Origin: JAWBMQ01 sp038828875
GTDB taxonomy: Archaea; Nanobdellota; Nanobdellia; Woesearchaeales; JAWBMQ01
Length of the DNA stretch: 64,000 nucleotides
Direction of reading: 5' to 3'
Assembly: GCA_038828875.1 (NCBI GenBank)
Contig: JAWBMQ010000002.1
Coordinates: 74,536-138,535, forward strand
Positions within the stretch are counted from its first letter, which is position 1, and every line of letters starts with the position of its first letter. Below the pieces are notes generated by a model. That model saw nothing but the letters and a program-made list of their open reading frames with translations, was not told where the DNA came from and did not search any database. A program made the position numbers and the translations under genes. Below, one piece after another: positions 35,132 to 42,800 of the stretch.

Positions 35132-36760
35132 ATGGCACTAAAAAGAATTAAAGCACAAAAAACTTTGGATTTTGATGAAGCAAGATTGAAATTTCCACAT
35201 TTAAATAGTTATGTAAAAGAATTAGAAGAGAAAAAAATACCTTTTGAATGGTATCAAGAATTAAATAGAAATCTTGCTCATTTAGAAAATATAAGTATAA
35301 TTTATCCAGTGGGAGATCCAATCTTTATTCACATTTACAAAGATCCTGAAATCGGATTTATGTATGTTGTTATTGAACCTAGAATGAATGAAAAACAAAG
35401 AAAAGTTTACAATGAAATTCTAGATAAGATGATTGAAATTGCAGGCTTAATGCCTGTACCAAAAAATGATGAAGAATTAGAAAATATACTTATTGATCTT
35501 TTGAATGAAGTTGTTAGCATAGATAAGCCACCTTTATTTGGAGAAAAGATTGTGGTAAACAAAGATGATTATGAAATGTATAAATATTATCTTATAAGAG
35601 AAAGAATAGGTTATGGTAAATTAACTCCTTTATTTTTTGATTCTTGGTTAGAAGATATTCATTGCGTAGGTGTTGGAAGTATTAAAGTAGTTCATAAAAT
35701 CTTTGAAACATGTCATACTAATATTGTTTTTGAAGATGATGTTGAATTAAACAAATACATCTTAGAAACGTCAGAAAGAGTTGAAAAACCTGCAAGTTCA
35801 AGGCATAGTGTTATAGATGCAATAATGCCAGATGGATCAAGAGTAAACTTTATCTATGGAAGAGATATTAGTCTTGAAGGATCTAGTTTTACAGTAAGAA
35901 AGTTTTTTGATGTTCCAGTAAGTATTACTCAGTTGATAGATTGGGGTACATTAAGTGCAAGAGAAGCAGCATATCTATGGCTTGCATTAGAATACGGAAT
36001 GAACGTCTTTGTTTGTGGAGAAACTGCAGCAGGAAAAACTACCACTTTAAACGCAATGGCTGCATTCATTGTTCCTGAAGCTAAAGTTTATTCTGTAGAA
36101 AACACACCTGAAGTAAAAATGCCACATGAAATTTGGCAGCATTTAGTTACTAGAGAACAGGGAAAAGCTAGCGATGTAACGTATCAAGATTTATTAATTG
36201 CAGCTTTAAGAAGTCGTCCTAATTACATCATTGTGGGAGAAATTCGCGGGGTAGAAGGAAATATTGCATTTCAAGCAATGCAAACAGGACATCCAGTAAT
36301 GTCTACATTCCACGCAGGTAGTGTAGAATCTCTAGTACAACGTTTAACTGGAGTTCCAATCAATGTTCCTATTGCTTCTATTGATAACTTGAATATTGTA
36401 GTTATTCAATCAGCAGTGAAACGTCAAGGAAAGAGCTTAAGAAGAGTTTTGAACATTACTGAAATTGAAAAATATTATGCTCCAGAGAATAAAGTAATTA
36501 CTAGACAAGTTTTTAAATGGGATCCAGCTACAGATGAACATATTTTTCAAGGTATGTATAACAGCTATATTCTTGAAAAGAAAATAGGAGTAATGCTTGG
36601 TTTAGCGGATACAAGAGAAATTTACAAATTATTAGAAATAAGAGAAAAAATTTTGAAAGCTATGGTTAAAAACAAAATTTTCGATTATTATGATGTTTGG
36701 AAAACTTTAAAGCTTTATCGTCATGGTGGTTTAGCTGCATTGCCATTTGAAGTTGTATAA
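35132..36760 (+). CDS. arlI: archaellum motor ATPase ArlI (FlaI)
   Basis: This secretion-type ATPase powers assembly and rotation of the archaellum. Domains: an N-terminal domain to about residue 270, then the RecA-like core with Walker A CGETAAGKTTTLNA, Asp box YSVENTPEVKM, Walker B IIVGEIRGVEG and the His box VMSTFHAGSVE. I choose the ATG at 35132, one base after the arlH stop, giving 542 aa; an upstream in-frame ATG at 35114 would overlap arlH. The C-terminal extension of about 60 residues is usual for FlaI. Confidence 0.95.
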   Translation: MALKRIKAQKTLDFDEARLKFPHLNSYVKELEEKKIPFEWYQELNRNLAHLENISIIYPVGDPIFIHIYKDPEIGFMYVVIEPRMNEKQRKVYNEILDKMIEIAGLMPVPKNDEELENILIDLLNEVVSIDKPPLFGEKIVVNKDDYEMYKYYLIRERIGYGKLTPLFFDSWLEDIHCVGVGSIKVVHKIFETCHTNIVFEDDVELNKYILETSERVEKPASSRHSVIDAIMPDGSRVNFIYGRDISLEGSSFTVRKFFDVPVSITQLIDWGTLSAREAAYLWLALEYGMNVFVCGETAAGKTTTLNAMAAFIVPEAKVYSVENTPEVKMPHEIWQHLVTREQGKASDVTYQDLLIAALRSRPNYIIVGEIRGVEGNIAFQAMQTGHPVMSTFHAGSVESLVQRLTGVPINVPIASIDNLNIVVIQSAVKRQGKSLRRVLNITEIEKYYAPENKVITRQVFKWDPATDEHIFQGMYNSYILEKKIGVMLGLADTREIYKLLEIREKILKAMVKNKIFDYYDVWKTLKLYRHGGLAALPFEVV

Positions 36761-36766
36761 TAAAAA

Positions 36767-38515
36767 ATGCCAATCGATAATCCTTTTCAAAACTATTTGA
36801 AGAAATTAGCTAATTTGAAGTATTTCATTAATAATGTAGTTATTGCAATGGGTTATAGTGGTTTTTGGGAATGGGTTAATAGGTTCTTTATTCCAATAAC
36901 TTTTTTATCATCTATTGCATTAGGAACGATTTATTTTATTTCTGATTTACCACGATGGTGGTTGATTATTCTTTTTTTAATTTATTTAGGTTTTGTTTTG
37001 TTTTATCCTCTTCAAGTTTATCTTTCTAAAATTATGGATCTTAAAACTCATTTATTTTATTTTATTACTTATATCACTTCATTATCAACTTTGCAGATCA
37101 GTAGAAATTTAATCTTCAAAAGAGTTTCACAAGCTAAGAAATTTGGTTATATTTCAGAATTAGCAGAAAAAATCGTTTACTTTTCTAAGCAATGGAACTT
37201 AGGTTTTTCTAAATCAATAAGAGAAGTAAAAAAATTTGTAACTTACAAGCCTTTGGCTGATTTCTTTGAAAGGTTAGCGACGATAAGTGATTTTGGTGAA
37301 GATGTTGAAACATTTTTTCTTCAAGAACAGGATGCTTTAGTTAATGAACTTGTTGCAGAATACAATAAAACATATGAGTATATTCGAATGATTCAAGAGA
37401 TATTTGTATCTTTCATAATTACCTTTTCTTTTATAATGGCTTTGTTCATGATAATGCCTATTTTAACAGGAAATTCTATGGAAGGAATTATAAAAATTTT
37501 AGCTGTTATCGTTTTTACTGTTGATTTGATCCTTATTGTTTTTGTACGATTGATTATTCCAAAAGATGATCTTATACATGATTTACCAATAGTAAGTGAT
37601 TATGCAAAAAAAGTACATCTTTCATTTATGATTTCTTTTCCAATAGCTATTGCTTTGATCATTTTATTTTGGTTTATTTTTTCAGATTCATTACCATTTT
37701 TATTGATAATTGCTTTAGGAATTACACCATTATTAGTTCCTGCATTTATGGCTGATAAATTAGAAAAAATGATTATTGAAAAAGATAAAGCATTTCCTGC
37801 ATTTATTAGAACTTTTGGAGGAGCTATTGAAGCTAGAGGTGGAGGAGTAATTTCAGCAATGGAAGGTTTAAGGATTCAAGATTTTGGTCCATTGCAAGAA
37901 ATTTTTGAAAGGCTTTACGTTAGATTGAAAACTGGAAACGATAAATATGCTTGTTGGCTTTACTTTGGTGGTGAAAGTGATAGTAATTTAATTTACAATT
38001 TTTCACAAATTTTCGCAGAAACAGTTTATCTTGGAGGAAATGCTGAAAAGATTGGAGAAGTTATCAGTAAAAATATGCAAAAAATTATAAATCTAAGGCA
38101 AACAAAATTTCAATTAGTTTCTTCATTAAGAGGAGCATTGTACGGTGCTTTAGTTGGCTTTGCAACTGCAGGTTACATAGGTATCGAAGTTAGTTCTCGT
38201 TTAGCAAATATATTTTCATTACCCCTGTCTATGATGCAAGAACTAGGTACTGATATGTTTGCTAACATTGTCTCGGAAATACCTCAGATCGATGTCAAAA
38301 CAATGTTCATTTACGTAGGAATCATGATTTTAACACATTCTTTCTTTAGTGCATATTTATTGAAAATTCTAGACGGTGGGCATAAATTTGCAATGTTTTT
38401 TGATCTAATTTTAATGATCTGGATTGGAGGAATTTTAAGTTGGTTTATTCCTGTTGTACTTTCACAATTACTTCCAGGGATTACAGCAACAGCAACCTCT
38501 TTGTTTTCATTCTAA
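36767..38515 (+). CDS. arlJ: archaellum platform membrane protein ArlJ (FlaJ)
   Basis: This is the polytopic platform protein on which the filament is built. The 582-aa product contains two GspF/T2SSF-type halves, with FIRTFGGAIEARGGGVISAMEG before the second cytoplasmic domain and nine or more membrane helices. The ending (GGHKFAMFFDLILMIWIGGI) matches FlaJ. It follows arlI by 6 bp and closes the operon. No archaellin or prepilin peptidase gene is nearby. Confidence 0.93.
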   Translation: MPIDNPFQNYLKKLANLKYFINNVVIAMGYSGFWEWVNRFFIPITFLSSIALGTIYFISDLPRWWLIILFLIYLGFVLFYPLQVYLSKIMDLKTHLFYFITYITSLSTLQISRNLIFKRVSQAKKFGYISELAEKIVYFSKQWNLGFSKSIREVKKFVTYKPLADFFERLATISDFGEDVETFFLQEQDALVNELVAEYNKTYEYIRMIQEIFVSFIITFSFIMALFMIMPILTGNSMEGIIKILAVIVFTVDLILIVFVRLIIPKDDLIHDLPIVSDYAKKVHLSFMISFPIAIALIILFWFIFSDSLPFLLIIALGITPLLVPAFMADKLEKMIIEKDKAFPAFIRTFGGAIEARGGGVISAMEGLRIQDFGPLQEIFERLYVRLKTGNDKYACWLYFGGESDSNLIYNFSQIFAETVYLGGNAEKIGEVISKNMQKIINLRQTKFQLVSSLRGALYGALVGFATAGYIGIEVSSRLANIFSLPLSMMQELGTDMFANIVSEIPQIDVKTMFIYVGIMILTHSFFSAYLLKILDGGHKFAMFFDLILMIWIGGILSWFIPVVLSQLLPGITATATSLFSF

Positions 38516-38531
38516 AATTGAATTTTTTTGA

Positions 38532-39554
38532 TTATTTTTGTTTTTCTTTTTCTAAAAAATATCTTAAATTATCTAAGAAAAGCTCTAGATCGTGCTCATG
38601 TATTATAGCTCCACAAGCTTTTTCATGTCCCCCGCCACTTCCTCTTATTCCTTTTAACGATTGTTCTAGAATTCTATTTACATTATATTTTTTTGATCTT
38701 AAACTTAAAGAATATTCGTAAAGCTTTTTTCTTCCAACAACGATTAAATCTTTATCTGGGAAATGATAAAGTAATTCGTTGCTTAGCAAGCCAGTAAGAC
38801 TATGCTTTGATTTATATAAAAAAACCAAAACGTTAGAATACTCTTGTTTCAATGCTTTCTCTAATAGTTTTTCATAATCTTTAGCAATAGGTTTTACTCT
38901 TGGAAAACTTGTTAAGATTTCCTCATAATTTTCAATATTTGCTAATCTTTTAATATCTGCTTTAACTTTGTGACTTTCGCCTTTTAGCAAAAAGGTCAAA
39001 ATTTTACCGATTTTTCCGAATTCAGAATTGAACAAAATTTCTTCTATGGTTAATTTTTCAGGGAATAAATGTTTATACTTTTCATCTTTTGCTACTTTTT
39101 CAACGATATCTAATAAAAACCAATCAGTTACTATTCCTAGTGCAGCTAAAAAGTCATAATCTTGGATCATTTGATAAACCCAAAATGTAGTTGGATAAGG
39201 TTCAAGATTGAAATTCAAAGGATTGAAGTATAGCGTGTTATTTGCTACAGGAGGATGATGATCAATCCATACTATTCTGTTGCTTTCTTCTGTGAAATTC
39301 ATTTCAGGCTTATCAAGGATTACTATCAAATCAGCATTATGATTTTTAGCTATTTGGATAAAATTTTGATCAACTTTTGGTTTTCCTCGAACAACAGAAA
39401 AATTTCCTTTTTTGTATTTTTTATAAATCAGCAAAAAAGAACAAAGACCATCAGGATCATCGTCAAAAAGAAAATATGGATTCTTTGAATTTTCAATGAG
39501 ATTTTTTATTTTCAATAATAATTCTTTTGCTTCATTGTTTATTGTTGTTTTCAT
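38532..39554 (-). CDS. DHH-DHHA1 phosphoesterase (RecJ-like)
   Basis: This 340-aa phosphoesterase has the DHH domain motifs FDDDPDGLCS (motif I), IVILDKPE (II) and VWIDHHPP (III), and the DHHA1 domain with IRGSGGGHEKACG. The second domain binds the substrate. Archaeal members include RecJ-like exonucleases (some in the CMG replisome as GAN) and small-oligonucleotide or cyclic-dinucleotide phosphodiesterases; the sequence alone does not decide. A link to the GGDEF/HD-GYP proteins of this genome is therefore possible. It converges with arlJ. Confidence 0.87.
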   Translation of the reverse strand: MKTTINNEAKELLLKIKNLIENSKNPYFLFDDDPDGLCSFLLIYKKYKKGNFSVVRGKPKVDQNFIQIAKNHNADLIVILDKPEMNFTEESNRIVWIDHHPPVANNTLYFNPLNFNLEPYPTTFWVYQMIQDYDFLAALGIVTDWFLLDIVEKVAKDEKYKHLFPEKLTIEEILFNSEFGKIGKILTFLLKGESHKVKADIKRLANIENYEEILTSFPRVKPIAKDYEKLLEKALKQEYSNVLVFLYKSKHSLTGLLSNELLYHFPDKDLIVVGRKKLYEYSLSLRSKKYNVNRILEQSLKGIRGSGGGHEKACGAIIHEHDLELFLDNLRYFLEKEKQK

Positions 39555-39587
39555 TTTGATAAAAGAGAATAAGAATTTTATAAATAT

Positions 39588-40142
39588 TTATCTTCTAGAT
39601 AGAGTTATAGAATTATAACATCTATGACAGATTAACATATTATTGTAGATTATCAATTCATTGCTTAATTTTCCACACATTTCACAAACTTGCTTTTCAT
39701 TATCATCAAATTTGATCATCTCTATTGGTTGATTCTTAAAAATCATAAACAATTCTGGTTGAATTTTTATAATATCTTTAGCGGTTATCATTCCTACGAG
39801 AATATTTTTCTTAGTTACTGGAATTTGTCTTATGTTTAGTTCTTTCATTATTTTGATGGCTTCTTCAACCGTTTCTTCAGGATCAATTGTGAAAGGGTTT
39901 GCAGTCATAATTTCTTTACACTTTACTTTTTCAGGATCTAATTTATTTATTACAACTTTTCTTACAATATCTTCATCAGTAATTATTCCTAATACTTTTT
40001 TATCAGAATCAGTAATTATTATACTGTTCACGTCTGCTTTAGCCATAATGATTGCTGCATTCCTTATTGATGTTTCTGGTAAAGTATGTACAGGATTTAT
40101 ACTCATCAAATCCTTAACCCTTAATTCGTTTTGATTTTTCAT
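39588..40142 (-). CDS. CBS-domain pair protein with C-terminal zinc ribbon
   Basis: Two CBS domains (residues about 10-65 and 70-130) form one Bateman module: LMSINPVHTLPETSIRNAA, IGIITDEDIV-type ends, then IMTANPFTIDPEETVEEAI and GMITAKDIIKI. Such modules bind adenine nucleotides. A small zinc ribbon follows (CEMCGK and CHRCYN). It is probably a nucleotide-responsive regulator, possibly DNA-binding. I choose ATG 40142; this puts the start 28 bp from a TATA sequence shared with the divergent gene. A longer reading from ATG 40160 is possible. Confidence 0.88.
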   Translation of the reverse strand: MKNQNELRVKDLMSINPVHTLPETSIRNAAIIMAKADVNSIIITDSDKKVLGIITDEDIVRKVVINKLDPEKVKCKEIMTANPFTIDPEETVEEAIKIMKELNIRQIPVTKKNILVGMITAKDIIKIQPELFMIFKNQPIEMIKFDDNEKQVCEMCGKLSNELIIYNNMLICHRCYNSITLSRR

Positions 40143-40164
40143 TGTTTTGGTGTAAAACAAAATG

Positions 40165-40174
40165 ATTTATATAT
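40165..40174. promoter_or_regulatory. apparent bidirectional TATA box
   Basis: The near-palindromic ATTTATATAT lies between divergent genes only 57 bp apart. Its centre is about 30 bp from the plus-strand ATG (40200) and 28 bp from the minus-strand ATG (40142). It would therefore place leaderless starts on both genes. Confidence 0.45.
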
Positions 40175-40199
40175 TTTTATCTTTTATACATAAATAAAA

Positions 40200-41549
40200 A
40201 TGAAACGTTTGGAAGATATTTTTAAATTGGAGTTAATTGATTCTTTTCCAAGTGTTGAAAATTTAAATATTGATAAATCGATGGCAATTTTGGGTAATTC
40301 TACTTATAAAAAGAAATTAAGCTATGATTTAGATGATGAAGCTGTATTAAAAATTCACAAAGAATCTACTAGAAGAGGGCATGCAACTATAACTTCATTA
40401 CCTGAACTTCTTATACATTTTAAGGGTACTAGAGTTTTAGATTACTATTTAACTTCATTTAAATTCACAAGAGCGTTGATTTCAAGTACTAGAAGAATAA
40501 ATTATAATTACGATGATTTTGCATTGCCAGATAGCCTTATAAATTCAAAGTATTCAAATGATATTGAATATCTCTTAAAACAATCATACGATTTTTATCA
40601 AGAAATGTTAAAACAAAACGTAGAAAGAGATCAAGCACGAAAGATTTTACCATTATGTTTCTTCTCTCAAGGTTTTGTTAAAATTCCTCTAGATGTAGCA
40701 ATAGAACTAACAAGAACACGCTCAAAAGTTAAGGAGCTTTGTTTGGTTGGGAATTCATTGGATAATATTTTAAGAGAAATTTCACCAATCATTTATGAGA
40801 ACAAGAAAAAGTTGAATTTTTCCACAATTTATTCTGCAAGAAATATTTTTCAAGAAGATAATTTCATATTAAACTATGATGATTTTACTAAAGTAAATGA
40901 TTTTTTAATTTCTTCAGATGTTAGAAATTTTTTAAAGGAATACAAGATAAATGAAAACTATGATTATAATTATCTTTCTGAACAATTACATTCTAAGGTT
41001 TATGTTCAATTTTCAAAATACATTTCTTTAGCTATTTACAATGAGGAGAAGAGACATTCAACAGTTAATTTTTCAGTAGAATCAATTTACGATGCTTTGA
41101 ATTATGCGTTATATAAAATTGATTCTTTAGAAAAAGTAGTTTATTTGCCTAAAATTTTAGAGAAAAAACAACTTACTAGTGATTTTTTAAAAATAAACAA
41201 ACAGATGCTTTTGCTTTATGAAAATTTAATCAAAGAAATCCCTAAGGAAGATGCAATTTACATAGTGCCTCAATCTTTAAAAATTCACATAAATGGTACA
41301 TTAGATGCATATAATTTGTTTCATCCTTTCGGTTACTTGGCTGTAAGGAGCTGTATTACTTCAGATTTAGAAATGTATGAAACAACAAATCAACTAATAG
41401 AACAGATAAGCGAACTTTTACCAGAACTTAAGCCATACCTAGGTCAAAAATGTAAAATTGGTTTTTGTCCTGAAAAGAATTATTGTAGTAACATTTTCAA
41501 GTATAATTCATCATACAATCAAGAAATTCATAGAAAATATTTACTTTAG
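40200..41549 (+). CDS. two-domain ThyX-like protein (FAD-dependent thymidylate synthase family)
   Basis: The 449-aa protein reads as two ThyX folds in tandem, where ordinary ThyX has one domain of about 230 aa. The N-terminal half has RRGHATITSLPELLIHFKG, ISSTRRINY and QARKILPLCF, corresponding to EH, RHR-S and AR-LP positions of ThyX, but the RHR signature is altered. The C-terminal half has EEKRHSTVNFSVES, GTLDAYNLFHPFGYLAVRS and a terminal Cys cluster (CKIGFCPEKNYC) resembling a metal site. It may synthesise dTMP or be a paralogue without that activity. It is divergent from the CBS protein and leaderless. Confidence 0.72.
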   Translation: MKRLEDIFKLELIDSFPSVENLNIDKSMAILGNSTYKKKLSYDLDDEAVLKIHKESTRRGHATITSLPELLIHFKGTRVLDYYLTSFKFTRALISSTRRINYNYDDFALPDSLINSKYSNDIEYLLKQSYDFYQEMLKQNVERDQARKILPLCFFSQGFVKIPLDVAIELTRTRSKVKELCLVGNSLDNILREISPIIYENKKKLNFSTIYSARNIFQEDNFILNYDDFTKVNDFLISSDVRNFLKEYKINENYDYNYLSEQLHSKVYVQFSKYISLAIYNEEKRHSTVNFSVESIYDALNYALYKIDSLEKVVYLPKILEKKQLTSDFLKINKQMLLLYENLIKEIPKEDAIYIVPQSLKIHINGTLDAYNLFHPFGYLAVRSCITSDLEMYETTNQLIEQISELLPELKPYLGQKCKIGFCPEKNYCSNIFKYNSSYNQEIHRKYLL

Positions 41550-41620
41550 AATGAATAAATGTTCTATATTCTTAATCATGCAAAAATTTATTAATTAAAA
41601 AATCAGTTATAGTCGAGAAA

Positions 41621-42118
41621 ATGGCAAAAAAATTTGTCTTTTTTGATATTGATGACTATTTTAATGCAAATGCAGAAGAGTTGGCTAAAATTATTGCTTA
41701 TCGTCTTGGTGTTGTTCCAAGAAAGAACAAAGCGAATGCAGGAATGCATAAAGTTTTAATTGAGCTTTATGAACGGAAAAAGATTTCTAATCAGCAAAAG
41801 AAACCAGAATTAGCAATAATGACTGTAGAAGAAATGGCGGTTTTTGCAGGAATTAAAAGGCAAACGATGTACGATTACCTTGAAAGATGGACCTCTATTA
41901 ATTTGATAAAAAAAGCGAGTTATGTTGCAAATGGTAATATAATTAAGGGCTATATGCTTAATGGAAATACTTTAGAAGATGCTATAATGAAAGTTCAAGA
42001 AACTATTAATGTTTTTTTCGAAAAAACTAAAAAGATTGTTCAAGAATTTCAAAGGTTACAGAAGAATGAAAAAATAAGCAATAGTATGAAACAATCAATG
42101 GAATCAGTACAAAGCTAA
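41621..42118 (+). CDS. winged-helix protein upstream of scpA
   Basis: This 165-aa protein has a helix-turn-helix region at about 60-115 (LAIMTVEEMAVFAGIKRQTMYDYLERWTSINLI) and a helical C-terminal tail. It begins MAKKFVFFDIDDYF and is followed after 1 bp by scpA. In bacteria ScpA pairs with ScpB, a winged-helix protein. This gene occupies the ScpB position but does not look like ScpB in sequence, so a kleisin-partner role is inference. A transcription factor is the alternative. Confidence 0.72.
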   Translation: MAKKFVFFDIDDYFNANAEELAKIIAYRLGVVPRKNKANAGMHKVLIELYERKKISNQQKKPELAIMTVEEMAVFAGIKRQTMYDYLERWTSINLIKKASYVANGNIIKGYMLNGNTLEDAIMKVQETINVFFEKTKKIVQEFQRLQKNEKISNSMKQSMESVQS

Positions 42119-42119
42119 A

Positions 42120-42800
42120 ATGGATAAGATAGTTCAAATCATTTTGGATAATCAGAACATAGATTGGCAACAAGTTTTGTTTGAAGTAGTTAAAGAAGAA
42201 AACATGAATCCATGGGATATTGATATTGTTCTTCTTACTAAAAGATTCATAGAAATTATTAAAAAATTAAAAGAGATGGATTTCAACTTAAGCGGAAAGA
42301 TGATTCTTGCAGCAGTATTACTTTTAAAAATGAAATCAGAATATCTTTTAGATGAATTGAATGAAAATCAAGAGATCTTTCAAGAACCCATTGTTGAAGA
42401 ATCTTATCAAATCGAACCTGTTCCTGAAAATGTAAAGCTTTTACCAAGAACTCCTAAACCAAGAGTAAGAAAGATATCAATATATGAATTGATTGAATCT
42501 TTGGATGAAGTAATCAATAAAAATCAAAGGAAATTGATGAAGCTTTCAGAAATAAAGAAACAAGAGATCAAATTGCCTGAAAAGAAAGTAGATATAGAGC
42601 AATTGATTAATGTTGTTTTTAAAAAATTGTTTTCAATTTTTAAAAGGAAAAAGCAGGTTAAATTTTCAGATCTTTTGAAAACCAGAACTAGAGAAGAGAT
42701 AATCTACACTTTATTGCCTTTACTTTATCTTTCGAATGATCAAAAGATAGAATTAATACAAAAAAAGGAATTTGATGAAATTTACATACTTATGAAATGA
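42120..42800 (+). CDS. scpA: segregation and condensation protein ScpA (kleisin)
   Basis: ScpA bridges SMC heads in the condensin-like complex that organises the chromosome. The N-terminal SMC-neck-binding region has NPWDIDIVLLTKRFIEIIKKL and NLSGKMILAAVLLLKMKSEYLL, which are family hallmarks. The C-terminal winged helix is present (FSDLLKTRTREEIIYTLLPLLYL, about residues 180-205). Length 226 aa is typical. It is coupled to the winged-helix gene upstream and overlaps the next gene by 4 bp. Confidence 0.9.
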   Translation: MDKIVQIILDNQNIDWQQVLFEVVKEENMNPWDIDIVLLTKRFIEIIKKLKEMDFNLSGKMILAAVLLLKMKSEYLLDELNENQEIFQEPIVEESYQIEPVPENVKLLPRTPKPRVRKISIYELIESLDEVINKNQRKLMKLSEIKKQEIKLPEKKVDIEQLINVVFKKLFSIFKRKKQVKFSDLLKTRTREEIIYTLLPLLYLSNDQKIELIQKKEFDEIYILMK

